Made by a program: the position numbers and the translations under genes. DNA of 64,000 bases, taken from NCBI GenBank assembly GCA_031550085.1, contig JAVBOY010000004.1, forward strand, positions 4,771 to 68,770. Direction: 5' to 3'. This DNA is from UBA4417 sp031550085 (lineage in GTDB: Bacteria > Bacteroidota > Bacteroidia > Bacteroidales > UBA4417). The notes below the pieces were generated by a model. That model did no database searches. It had not been told where the DNA came from and saw only the letters and a program-made list of their open reading frames with translations. Positions 42,716-52,000 of the stretch are shown here, piece by piece. Positions within the stretch are counted from its first letter, which is position 1; each line of letters starts with the position of its first letter.

Positions 42716-45595
42716 ATGATTTCCAATAACTTTATCAAACGCCACAACGGGCCTTCGGCTTCCGATTTGGATAAAATGTTTAAAACCATCGGGGTTAATT
42801 CTTTGGATCAATTGATTGATGAAACGGTACCTGCTTCCATCCGTTTGAAAAAGCCTTTGAATTTATCCAAAGGCATGAACGAACTGGAATTTTTTACCCA
42901 CCTCAAAGCCCTGGCTTCAAAAAATAAACTGTACAAAACCTTTATCGGACAAGGTTATTACCATACGATCACACCGGGCGTGATTACCCGCAATATATTG
43001 GAAAATCCGGGCTGGTACACTTCGTACACGCCTTATCAGGCCGAGATTTCACAAGGGCGTTTGGAAGCGTTGCTGATTTACCAAACTGCCGTTAGCGATC
43101 TCACAGGAATGCCCATTGCCAACGCATCGCTTTTGGATGAAGCTACCGCCGCTTCCGAAGCCATGATTATGTTGTTCAATGCCCGCAACCGCGACCAGGT
43201 AAAAAACAATGCGAATTGTTTCCTGGTATCAGAAAATGTATTTGCCCAAACTTGCGATGTGCTAAAAACCCGCGCTGTTCCGCTGGGAATTGAGTTAAAA
43301 TTTGTTCCGAACAATGAATTTGTATTGGATGATAAAGCTTTTGGCTTGCTGGTACAATATCCGGACAATAAAGGACAAGTCAACGATTTTGCTTCGCTTA
43401 CCGCAAAAGCGCACGAAAAAAGTATTGGCGTTGCCGTGGCATCCGATTTGATGAGTTTGGCGATGCTGACTCCTCCAGGCGAATGGGGCGCCGATGTGGT
43501 ATTGGGTTCATCACAACGTTTTGGCGTACCGATGGCTTGGGGCGGCCCTCATGCCGGTTTCTTCGCCACCAAGGAAGATTACAAACGCTTTATTCCCGGA
43601 CGCATCATCGGCGTTTCGCAAGATGCCGCCGGAAACCGTGCCTTGCGTATGGCTTTGCAAACCCGCGAACAACATATCAAACGCGAACGCGCTACATCCA
43701 ACATCTGTACGGCTCAAGCCTTGTTAGCCATTATGGCCGGTATGTATGCCGTGTATCATGGTCCCGAAGGTATTAAAGCCATTGCCCGAAATATCAATAT
43801 TTTAACCGGCGTTCTGGCGCAAGAAGTGGTAAAATACGGGTACAAACAACTAAATGCAAACTTCTTCGATACGGTTTGCATTGAAATTCCCAATACAACT
43901 TCCGTTGAAAAGATCAAAGCGTTGGCGTTGGAAAGTCAGGTAAATTTCAACTATATCGATTCCAAAACCATCGGTATCAGCATCGACGAAACCACGCCAT
44001 TGGAAGATGTCAATTTGATCCTTAGCATTTTTGCAAAAGCAAACAACCAAAACTTTACCACTTTTGTGTGTGATAAAGAAAAATACGGGCAAATCAAAAC
44101 CTTTTCTGATTCGTTTGTACGCAAATCGCCCTTTATGACCGAGCAGGTTTTCAATACCTACCATTCGGAAACGGAAATGATGCGTTTCTTAACCAAACTG
44201 GAAAACCGCGATTTGGCCTTGAACCGTTCCATGATCCCGTTGGGTTCCTGCACCATGAAACTGAATGCCGCCACCGAATTGTTCCATTTAAGCTGGCCCG
44301 AATTCGGCGCTTTGCATCCGTTTGTTCCCGCAGATCAAGCACAAGGTTATTACGAATTGATTGAAGGGCTGGAAAAAGACCTTTGTGAAATCACCGGATT
44401 CTCGGCAATTTCGTTCCAACCCAATTCGGGCGCTTCGGGCGAATACGCCGGTTTGCTGGTGATTCGCGCTTACCACGAAAGCAAAGGCAACGCCAACCGC
44501 AATATTTGTTTGATTCCGGCTTCGGCCCACGGAACCAATCCGGCTTCGGCAGCGATGGCAGGCATGCAAGTGGTGGTCGTGAAAACCGATGAAAACGGCA
44601 ACATCGATACCAACGACCTGAACGAGAAAGCCATAAAGCACCGCGACAACCTGGCTTGCTTGATGGTTACCTACCCGTCAACCCATGGAATTTTTGAAGA
44701 AAATATCCTGGAAGTGGTGAAAATTGTGCACGACAACGGCGGACAGGTTTATATGGACGGCGCCAATATGAACGCGCAAGTGGGTTTGACCAATCCGGCT
44801 ACGATTTTTGCGGATGTTTGCCACTTGAATTTGCACAAAACTTTTGCCATTCCTCATGGCGGCGGCGGCCCCGGCGTAGGCCCCATCGGCGTGGCCGGAC
44901 ATTTGAAACCGTTCCTGCCCGGACACAGCGTGGTAAAATGTGGCGGCGAAAAAGCGATTCATGCCGTTTCGGCAGCGCCGTTCGGCAGCCCGTTTATTTT
45001 GCCCATTTCGTATGCTTACATTAAATTGTTGGGCGGCGAAGGGTTGACTGAAGCGACCCGATATGCCATTTTGAATGCTAACTACTTGAAATCCGCTTTA
45101 GAAGGGCATTACAAAATTTTGTATGCCGGCAGCAAAGGCCGCGTGGCACACGAAATGATTCTGGATTGCAACCAGTTTTTGAAAACGGTGAATTTGCCTG
45201 TGATCGAATTGGCTAAACGTTTGATGGATTATGGTTTCCATGCTCCTACGGTGGCATTTCCCGTTATCGGCACCTTGATGGTAGAACCTACCGAAAGCGA
45301 GCCGCTAAATGAACTTGACCGTTTTATTACTGCGATGATTTCCATCCGGGCCGAAATTGCCGATATCGAAAACGGCAAAGCCGATAAAGATATCAATGTG
45401 ATTAAAAAAGCGCCTCATACCATTGAAATGCTTACGGCTGGGGAATGGAGCTTGCCGTATTCGCGCGAAAAAGCGGCGTTCCCGGTTCCCATGAGCAAAG
45501 CCGATAAGTATTGGCCGAGCGTAACCCGCATTGACGATGCTTACGGCGACCGTAATTTGATTTGTACCTGCGGGTCGACGGCGGATTGTATGTAA
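42716..45595 (+). CDS. gcvP: Glycine dehydrogenase (decarboxylating), P protein
   Basis: The P protein decarboxylates glycine with pyridoxal phosphate and transfers the aminomethyl group to lipoyl-GcvH in the glycine cleavage system. At 959 residues it is the full-length fused form carrying both halves. N-terminal half: RHNGPSASDLDKMF, FIGQGYYHTITPGVITRNI, NASLLDEATAASEAM. C-terminal half: SMIPLGSCTMKLNA, FQPNSGASGEYAGLL, IPASAHGTNPASAAMAG, and NLHKTFAIPHGGGGPG with the PLP lysine at K708. gcvT and gcvH are not in the window. It has its own upstream region and a strong terminator. Confidence 0.96.
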   Translation: MISNNFIKRHNGPSASDLDKMFKTIGVNSLDQLIDETVPASIRLKKPLNLSKGMNELEFFTHLKALASKNKLYKTFIGQGYYHTITPGVITRNILENPGWYTSYTPYQAEISQGRLEALLIYQTAVSDLTGMPIANASLLDEATAASEAMIMLFNARNRDQVKNNANCFLVSENVFAQTCDVLKTRAVPLGIELKFVPNNEFVLDDKAFGLLVQYPDNKGQVNDFASLTAKAHEKSIGVAVASDLMSLAMLTPPGEWGADVVLGSSQRFGVPMAWGGPHAGFFATKEDYKRFIPGRIIGVSQDAAGNRALRMALQTREQHIKRERATSNICTAQALLAIMAGMYAVYHGPEGIKAIARNINILTGVLAQEVVKYGYKQLNANFFDTVCIEIPNTTSVEKIKALALESQVNFNYIDSKTIGISIDETTPLEDVNLILSIFAKANNQNFTTFVCDKEKYGQIKTFSDSFVRKSPFMTEQVFNTYHSETEMMRFLTKLENRDLALNRSMIPLGSCTMKLNAATELFHLSWPEFGALHPFVPADQAQGYYELIEGLEKDLCEITGFSAISFQPNSGASGEYAGLLVIRAYHESKGNANRNICLIPASAHGTNPASAAMAGMQVVVVKTDENGNIDTNDLNEKAIKHRDNLACLMVTYPSTHGIFEENILEVVKIVHDNGGQVYMDGANMNAQVGLTNPATIFADVCHLNLHKTFAIPHGGGGPGVGPIGVAGHLKPFLPGHSVVKCGGEKAIHAVSAAPFGSPFILPISYAYIKLLGGEGLTEATRYAILNANYLKSALEGHYKILYAGSKGRVAHEMILDCNQFLKTVNLPVIELAKRLMDYGFHAPTVAFPVIGTLMVEPTESEPLNELDRFITAMISIRAEIADIENGKADKDINVIKKAPHTIEMLTAGEWSLPYSREKAAFPVPMSKADKYWPSVTRIDDAYGDRNLICTCGSTADCM

Positions 45596-45602
45596 AGGGC
45601 CT

Positions 45603-45640
45603 CCCCTAACCCCTCCAAAGGAGGGGAACTTGCCAACCAT
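45603..45640. repeat. CCCCTCC-AAA-GGAGGGG palindromic repeat
   Basis: CCCCTCC and GGAGGGG around AAA at about 45613-45629 form a 7-bp stem just after gcvP. Words of this type (CCTCCCCTAACCCCTCC) are frequent intergenic elements in Bacteroidota. Confidence 0.5.
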
Positions 45641-45687
45641 AGAATAATTATAAGACGAAGAGGGGGGACCAAACAAAAAAGAACGTT

Positions 45688-45717
45688 CGACGGCGGCAAA
45701 GCCGCCGTCGTTTTTTT
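45688..45717 (+). terminator. Intrinsic terminator after gcvP
   Basis: CGACGGCGGC (45688-45697), AAA, GCCGCCGTCG (45701-45710) is a perfect 10-bp G+C-rich stem followed by seven T. Confidence 0.9.
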
Positions 45718-45848
45718 ATTTTAGCAAGTTCAACTTGTCAGTGATAAAACGCTTAAGGTAAAACCTTAACCTGACGTTTTTTTTTATTGCCGTTATTTTA
45801 TTCCGGTAAATTCTATTTGTCCATTGGAAAAGATCTGTTCCTTTTACC

Positions 45849-45911
45849 AAAAAGGGGCTGATCTTTTGTGCAAAAGGGGCTGATCTTTTTCCAAAAAGAT
45901 CAGCCCCTTTT
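45849..45911. repeat. 19-bp near-loopless inverted repeat with an extra direct copy
   Basis: AAAAGGGGCTGATCTTTTT (45872-45890) and its exact complement AAAAAGATCAGCCCCTTTT (45893-45911) are separated by only 2 nt. A second direct copy of AAAAGGGGCTGATCTTTT lies at 45850-45867 and could pair with the same partner. There is no gene immediately upstream on either strand that it would obviously terminate. The surrounding 45718-46112 holds nothing else recognisable. Confidence 0.75.
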
Positions 45912-46112
45912 CAAGTGCCTCTGTAACGCTTATTTCATAGGCATTACAGGGCAGCACTATTTTATTGTTTTAAGCTGTGTTTTTACCTTAGGTTTGTATT
46001 GTTTTGCAAGCTTCGCTTGTTTCAATATAAGGGTTGAGAGAAAACCGTTTCCGAACAGGGCGTTTTAAATCCGGGTCATTTTTGTGTGTATCTTTACTTT
46101 TTTATATCCCGT

Positions 46113-46934
46113 ATGAAAACAACTTTTGTAAGTTTTGCCCTTTTATTTGTCTTGTTGATAAATTCATTTGCTCAAGACGCACCCAAACATACGGCGAGCA
46201 AGAATGTCCGGATTATTTCGGAAGATTTTTATATGCCGCAATTGGGAAAAAACCGCCGGATTTGGGCGTACCTCCCGGAAGATTACCGAACGAATACGTC
46301 AAAAAAATATCCGGTGTTGTATATGCACGACGGACAAAACTTGTTCGATGCCGCGACTGCCCCGTTCGGGGAATGGGGAATCGACGAACTATTAGATTCC
46401 ATTGGCTTGGGAAAAATGGAGTTGATTGTCATCGGTATTGATCACGGTGGCGACAGCCGCCTGACGGAATACAATGCGTACGACAATGAGCAGTTTGGGA
46501 AAGGGCTAGGAAATTTGTATTCCGATTTTTTAGTAAAAACCTTAAAGCCCTATATTGACCTGAATTACCGGACGCTGCCTGGTGCGAAGCATACGTTTAT
46601 CGCCGGTAGTTCGATGGGCGGATTGATTTCGTTGACGACCGTGATGCGTTATCCCAAAACATTCGGTGTGGCCGGTATCTTCTCTCCTGCTTTTTGGACA
46701 GCTCCCGGTTTAAGCGAGGATGTAAAAAAGCTTCCCAAATCGTTAAAGATCCGCTTATTTTTCTATATGGGCGGAACCGAAGGAGCGCAAATGGTTCAGG
46801 ATATGTACACGATTGAAAAATTGATCACCCGGCGAACGCATTGCAACACCAACGTCGTTTTTTGGCAAGATGGCAAACACAATGAAGCGACCTGGCACAA
46901 AGTTTTTCCCTTATTTTTGGAATATCTTTTTTGA
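46113..46934 (+). CDS. Exported alpha/beta-hydrolase, putative esterase (Fes/esterase D-like)
   Basis: The 273-residue protein has a signal peptide (MKTTFVSFALLFVLLINSFAQ) and an esterase-D/PF00756 fold: WAYLPEDYRTN, KYPVLYMHDGQNLFD, ELIVIGIDHGGDSR, the nucleophile elbow FIAGSSMGGL (G-x-S-x-G), the acid region around YMGGTEG, and a C-terminal GKHNEATWHKVFPLFL with the catalytic His. Such enzymes cleave ester bonds, including feruloyl/acetyl esters or siderophore esters. The substrate is unknown. I start at ATG 46113; the frame opens at 46086. It is monocistronic. Confidence 0.85.
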   Translation: MKTTFVSFALLFVLLINSFAQDAPKHTASKNVRIISEDFYMPQLGKNRRIWAYLPEDYRTNTSKKYPVLYMHDGQNLFDAATAPFGEWGIDELLDSIGLGKMELIVIGIDHGGDSRLTEYNAYDNEQFGKGLGNLYSDFLVKTLKPYIDLNYRTLPGAKHTFIAGSSMGGLISLTTVMRYPKTFGVAGIFSPAFWTAPGLSEDVKKLPKSLKIRLFFYMGGTEGAQMVQDMYTIEKLITRRTHCNTNVVFWQDGKHNEATWHKVFPLFLEYLF

Positions 46935-46944
46935 ATGGCTTCCA

Positions 46945-46969
46945 TCAAAAAAGCCCCATAAAGGGGCTT
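46945..46969 (-). terminator. Intrinsic terminator of greA-HIT
   Basis: On the minus strand AAGCCCC (complement of 46963-46969) pairs with GGGGCTT (complement of 46951-46957), followed by a run of T (complement of 46945-46950). It lies 36 bp past the HIT stop. Confidence 0.8.
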
Positions 46970-47004
46970 GAGGATCAAAAGATACTGCTGTCGAAGCAGA
47001 TTCT

Positions 47005-47400
47005 TTACACAAATTCTTTGGCAATCTTCCGGGCAACTGATTGCAATACTTCGGGTTGCAACTTGAGTTTTTCCTTTTGAAAATCAATGTCCTTCATGGT
47101 ATTCATCGGAACCAAATGGATGTGGGCATGAGGAACTTCAAGGCCGATCACGGCAACTCCCACTTTGCCACAGGGAATCGCCTTTTTCAAGGCAATGGCA
47201 ACCTTTTGAGAGAATGCCCAAAATGCTTTAAACATTTCGGGGTCCATATCAAAGATGTAATCGACCTCCCGTTTGGGTATCACCAACACATGCCCGATGG
47301 CAATGGGATTGATATCCAGGAATGCAAAAAAATCTTCCGACTCGGCTACTTTATAGGATGGGATTTCTCCGGAAGCTATTCGTGAAAATATCGAAGCCAT
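47005..47400 (-). CDS. HIT-family nucleotide hydrolase
   Basis: The 131-residue protein shows the histidine-triad motif HAHIHLVP (H-x-H-x-H), with FSRIASGEIPSYKV and DINPIAIGHVLVIPKREVDY typical of the HINT branch that hydrolyses AMP-lysine or AMP-amide type substrates. I use MASIF at 47400 rather than the adjacent Met. It begins 8 bp after the greA stop and shares its transcript and terminator. Confidence 0.9.
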   Translation of the reverse strand: MASIFSRIASGEIPSYKVAESEDFFAFLDINPIAIGHVLVIPKREVDYIFDMDPEMFKAFWAFSQKVAIALKKAIPCGKVGVAVIGLEVPHAHIHLVPMNTMKDIDFQKEKLKLQPEVLQSVARKIAKEFV

Positions 47401-47408
47401 CATTTTAT

Positions 47409-47885
47409 TTATTTAAAAGAAATTTCGAGGATTTCCAGCGCGATCTTCCCGGCAGGAATTGTAATTTCAACCGCTTCCCCCACAGACCTGCCCAATATGC
47501 CTTGTGCGATGGGAGATGTTACGGATATTTTCCCGGCTTTCAGATCCGCTTCATTTTCAGGCACTAATTTATAAGTAACAACCGCTTGGGTTTTCAAGTT
47601 TTTCAGCTTGACCGTCGATAATATAAGAACCTTGGAGGTATCGAGTTTCGACTCATCAATCAGGCGCGCACTCTGAATTACTTCTTGAAGCTTCGAAATG
47701 CGCAATTCCAATAACCCCTGAGCTGTTTTTGCCGCATCATATTCGGCATTTTCCGAAAGATCCCCTTTGTCTCGAGCTTCGGCTATCTGTTGCGAAATAT
47801 GCGGACGTTCAACCGAAATTAATTGCTGTAATTCTTTTTTCAGTTGTTCCAGACCTTCTTTGGTGTAATAACGTTTCTCTGCCAT
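47409..47885 (-). CDS. greA: Transcription elongation factor GreA
   Basis: GreA stimulates cleavage of backtracked RNA in RNA polymerase. The 158-residue protein has the N-terminal coiled-coil hairpin (YYTKEGLEQLKKELQQLIS, GDLSENAEYDAAKTAQG with the acidic tip residues D and E) and the C-terminal FKBP-like domain (TSPIAQGILGRSVGEAVEI). Length is normal. A leader hairpin lies between it and the PorV-like gene; the following HIT gene is 8 bp away. Confidence 0.95.
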   Translation of the reverse strand: MAEKRYYTKEGLEQLKKELQQLISVERPHISQQIAEARDKGDLSENAEYDAAKTAQGLLELRISKLQEVIQSARLIDESKLDTSKVLILSTVKLKNLKTQAVVTYKLVPENEADLKAGKISVTSPIAQGILGRSVGEAVEITIPAGKIALEILEISFK

Positions 47886-47913
47886 GGCTTATTTAATTTT
47901 AGACAAATAAAGA

Positions 47914-47938
47914 GAAAAGAACCTTCCCAAAGGAAGGT
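47914..47938 (-). terminator. Hairpin terminator between the PorV-like gene and greA
   Basis: On the minus strand ACCTTCC (complement of 47932-47938), TTTG, GGAAGGT (complement of 47921-47927) is followed by TCTTTTCTC. It is suited to ending the PorV-like operon. A TAAATTTG box (complement of 47955-47962) lies just before it, so the hairpin could also sit in the greA leader. Confidence 0.65.
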
Positions 47939-47981
47939 CCTTTTCTGTTATACGCAAATTTACAATTTTATGCTGCTTCTG

Positions 47982-49019
47982 CTAAAAGTTTACACGCACG
48001 CCCACTTGATGGGTTCCTTTGTAAGGATTGGTGTCCCTGTATGCATAATCAATAGCAAACATTGTGCCACTTTCTTTATTTATCGGAATTTGGATGGAAG
48101 CTCCTCCATTAAAACCGGTAAAAACAGTGGTACGGGTATCCTTGCTCGTGATGCCGTCTTCGTAGCTATATCCGACACGCAACCTTAAATAATCCATCAG
48201 TCCGTACTCCAATCCCAAAATGTACAAATCTTTACAGAAAGCATTGGAAGTGAAAGCGCCTGCAACCGTTAATTTATTATGCTCGTCAAAATCATAGGCA
48301 TACGAAAGGCCGATGTTTAACTGGGAAGGCAATTCAAAATCAGCCGGAATACTGGATACCGATGTTGAACTATTGCCTGGTTTATATTTCAGGCCATCTC
48401 CTTTAAATTTCAGAGTGGGTCCAATGTTCTTCAAAGAAATACCGAATTTGATGTTATCGGTTTCCCCGGTTACATATTGGATCCCGGCATCAATGGCTAC
48501 ACCTTGGGCTCCCAAATCACTGGTATTTTCGGAGATAATTTTCAAATTGAATCCTCCATAAATACTATTCGAAAAAGCCCGGGAATAGGCAAGGTTGATA
48601 TTGATAAACTTCGGGGAAAAGGTTTCTGTCCCATCCTCCGGATTATTTACGGTGGTTACCTGAATATCTCCAAAACCCATTGCCATCACATAAGCGCCCA
48701 ATACGGTTTCCTCATTGATGCGTTGGCCTAAGCCAAACGTGTTTATGGAAACGCCGGAGCCGGATAACCATTGCGTATTGGTATAACCTACTTCGGTTTT
48801 AGGGGTAAAAGCCAGTCCGGCAACATTACTAAACATGGATTCCAACCCCACACAATTCGAAATATTTACACCGGCCCAACCTGCACTACGAGCCCACGGA
48901 TTCACCAGTAACTCGGGAGCTCCTGCTTGGCCTACACGGTCTTTATTCCCCGAAATACATGGCAAGGCCATGATTCCTAAAAGGGTTGAAAGTAAAATAA
49001 ATCTATATATATTTTTCAT
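47982..49019 (-). CDS. PorV/PorQ-family outer-membrane protein
   Basis: The 345-residue protein has a signal peptide and a FadL-like barrel. The family hallmark is AGAPELLVNPWARSAGWAG followed by GLESMFSNVAGLAFTPKTEVGY (residues about 32-80), and it ends with a beta signal (QVGVRVNF). PorV proteins bind T9SS cargo as it leaves the SprA translocon and carry it to the surface. This is the last gene of a three-gene operon, 38 bp after a 1417-residue exported protein. It is therefore probably a dedicated paralogue for that cargo rather than the general PorV; this is inference from context. Confidence 0.85.
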   Translation of the reverse strand: MKNIYRFILLSTLLGIMALPCISGNKDRVGQAGAPELLVNPWARSAGWAGVNISNCVGLESMFSNVAGLAFTPKTEVGYTNTQWLSGSGVSINTFGLGQRINEETVLGAYVMAMGFGDIQVTTVNNPEDGTETFSPKFININLAYSRAFSNSIYGGFNLKIISENTSDLGAQGVAIDAGIQYVTGETDNIKFGISLKNIGPTLKFKGDGLKYKPGNSSTSVSSIPADFELPSQLNIGLSYAYDFDEHNKLTVAGAFTSNAFCKDLYILGLEYGLMDYLRLRVGYSYEDGITSKDTRTTVFTGFNGGASIQIPINKESGTMFAIDYAYRDTNPYKGTHQVGVRVNF

Positions 49020-49056
49020 AATCTTCTTATTATTACGTTTTCTTTATATTTACCGA

Positions 49057-52000
49057 CTAAAAACCTGAGAAGTCAACGGCACGTGTTACCCCAAACCATT
49101 TAACGGTTTTTTCACCGACTCCATCTACTTTCACATGGACCAAATACATACCACTGGCGATCGGGATCCCGGCTTGGTTTTTCAAATCCCAGTCAATGGA
49201 TGCGCCACTGGAATCTTTCTTGTACTCCCTGATCAAATTTCCATCAACCGAATAGATCTTCACAACACATTTTTGCGGAAGGTTGATGATCCGTACCCGG
49301 TTATCAACATTCGATGTTTCGTAAGTTGAACCTGCTTTGTAAGGATTCGGTACCACGTTGATCTTGTCCAGATCGCTTACTTTCTTCGGCTTATTGGTAA
49401 AATCAGCCGGAACATCATTGGTAGTAAAGCGGTATTTCGGCCAATAATCGTTCTCGGATGTCGGGATTCCTGCAAGGGCTTGCGGTATCGAAGCATACCG
49501 AGCATACGGTTTTCCAACGTTCAATTTGATGGTAACATCACAGGCTAAAAAGTTCACATTCGGCATGGCCATCGGAATGGCTGTCCACATACAGTTAGAC
49601 CACTGTACTTCGTGAACCCGCCAGGGCAATGTGGTCATCATCAGTTTCTTCCGCAGGGTAGCGCCGTAATCGTAGGCCGGGTTGTCATAATCCGGATTGG
49701 TTCTGGACATATAAGCTTTGTTTTCGACATGCGCCATGACATAAATATAATGCTGTCCTCCCAATATCGGAGTACCATCCTGACTATTCAAATAATTGGA
49801 AGTCGGGTTAAACAGCATATCCCGGCCATTATCCTCTGTTAAGGATGAGTTTTCGCCAAACATGATGTTCAAGCGTTCTCCGGTTTCCATGTTGATGGCA
49901 TATCCCGGGAACCAGCCCATACCCGTCGAGTCAATAAAATTCGAATTTAAGGATGGGTCGGAACTTTCCTTATCGGTTTCACCGTTTATATTGACCGATT
50001 TATGGGCCCGCGGGAAAAACGCCCGGCCTCCGTTTTCTGCTTTAAGCACATCCGGGCATAATTCAATCACGACACAACGGGTCCACTTGGTTTTATCGGA
50101 TGTTAAAACGACGTAAACGCTCGCCAAATCAACCGGGTTGAACCCCTTTTTCGAACCGTTGGTATTCGTCGGATCAGCCGGACCGCATTTTTGCGGATCA
50201 TCATTGGCGGAAGCCGCTAAATTGTAAGGTGACCACCAACCTCCCAACACTTTTTCATAGTATTTATCCGGATCGTAAGGCGTTTTAGCCAGCATATTCC
50301 AATCGCTTTTGGTCCCGGCCGCATCACTATAGGATCCCGAACGGATCCAATTGAAACCGTATTGATACTCATCCAGATAGTAGGGCGCATCCTGAATTCC
50401 CGTCAACCATATTTTGGTTGAATCCGCAAAACTCATTTCGGAAGAGATATAGCCATTTTGGAAGGCCAAGGTTTCTACCAACGGATCGGTAGTACCCGTG
50501 ACAGTTCCCGTGACTTTCGATTCCGGATAGAATACTTGCTCTATGGTAATTGCAATCCCATACTTCAAAAATACTTGCTCGTTAAATACCGTTAACGCCG
50601 CAGCTGCCTGAATTGTATCTCCTCTTTCCGTATTCGATGTTTTGATTAACGTCCAATTTCCATCCTGTATGGTCGTTTTTCCTCCTTTGGGAGTGGTTAT
50701 TTCTTTGGTAACCAAGGAATCAAAGGTAAGTTCAAAGGTCGCCCCGATTACATTCAACGGGTCGACCACGCGCACATTGATAGGGCCCTTACCGGCTTTG
50801 TAGGTCGGATAATACGTGATCGGGTAATTTGCCGTATCGCTAAATTGAGTCCCCCCTACAGGAGGCTTCTTCCTCATCACATCCGCAACAGTTGCATCCG
50901 TCAAATCCAATGCATTTCCTCCGTTTCCTTGCCCTGCAATGCGAGTCACTTCCACACCCGTACCAAAACCACTATGCAGCAAAACCCCAACCGGAGCATG
51001 CGGAATTCCCACCGCTACCTTCAGGTTTTTCCGTCCTTGCAAATAGGGTTCTTTTTGTCCGTCATAAGCCGGAGTTTGGGGCTCGCCCGGAACAGGAGCA
51101 GCGTCTTGTTTATAGGGTTTAAAACAGTTATACCCATAAGCAACCGCCATATAGTAATATTGCTTGTGGTTCACCAACCTCGTGTTTTCAAAAGCGTCCA
51201 GTTTAAGCGAAACCGCATGGTGTATGCCGGCATCGGTTGCATCCCTGACATATTTTTTTGCTATCAACCCCTGTAAGTCCGCATCGTAAACATAATTGAT
51301 CAGATCGGTAACTCCATTTTTCACATCGCACTGATAAACCAAACGGGCCAAGTTTAGATTATCCAAATCAGCCGCCGAAACACTGGAATTCAAAAGTTGG
51401 AAAATCTTATAACCTTCAAAGCGATATGCCGAGTCTCCTTCGATAATCCGGGGGTCGTACTCCACGTACGATTCGTTGTAGTTGTTCCCGGCATCCGGAG
51501 TTTCCCGGTTCGACAGGAGAATAATAATTTCTTTGTCCAGTTCCCGGATGGTCATATCGGGTGCATTGGGGCCGGAAATAACTTTGAAACAATTGTCAAA
51601 CAGCATCTGGCATTTATCGTCGGCCTGCTTCAACAATTCAACCGAAGCATAAGGCCCTCCCGATGTAGCTCGAGCCCAGGGAATTCCCACGGTAATGTAA
51701 TTTACAGCACCCGGCTTCAAGGTAAATGGACCGGCTGATTGCATAAAACGCCGGTCACTCGGAGCATTTTTTTCTTTCTCTTCCGTCCAATTTGCATAAT
51801 TCGGATTCACACCGCCGGTTCCCCAATGGCAAAAATCATCAGTAGTACCGGGGAACATAAAATCGCATTTGATGCCCGTGACTCCGTTTCCGGAATGTCC
51901 ATTTCCGCCATATTGCATGGGGGTTCCGTCTTTCCAGATTCCGATCAAGTAATTATAGTACTGTTGGGCGGTTCCGGGATCTCCCATTCCTCCCGAGGAA

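Noticed and set aside
45868..46068. 66-codon frame downstream of gcvP
   Set aside because: It begins inside the 19-bp inverted repeat and has no upstream signals.
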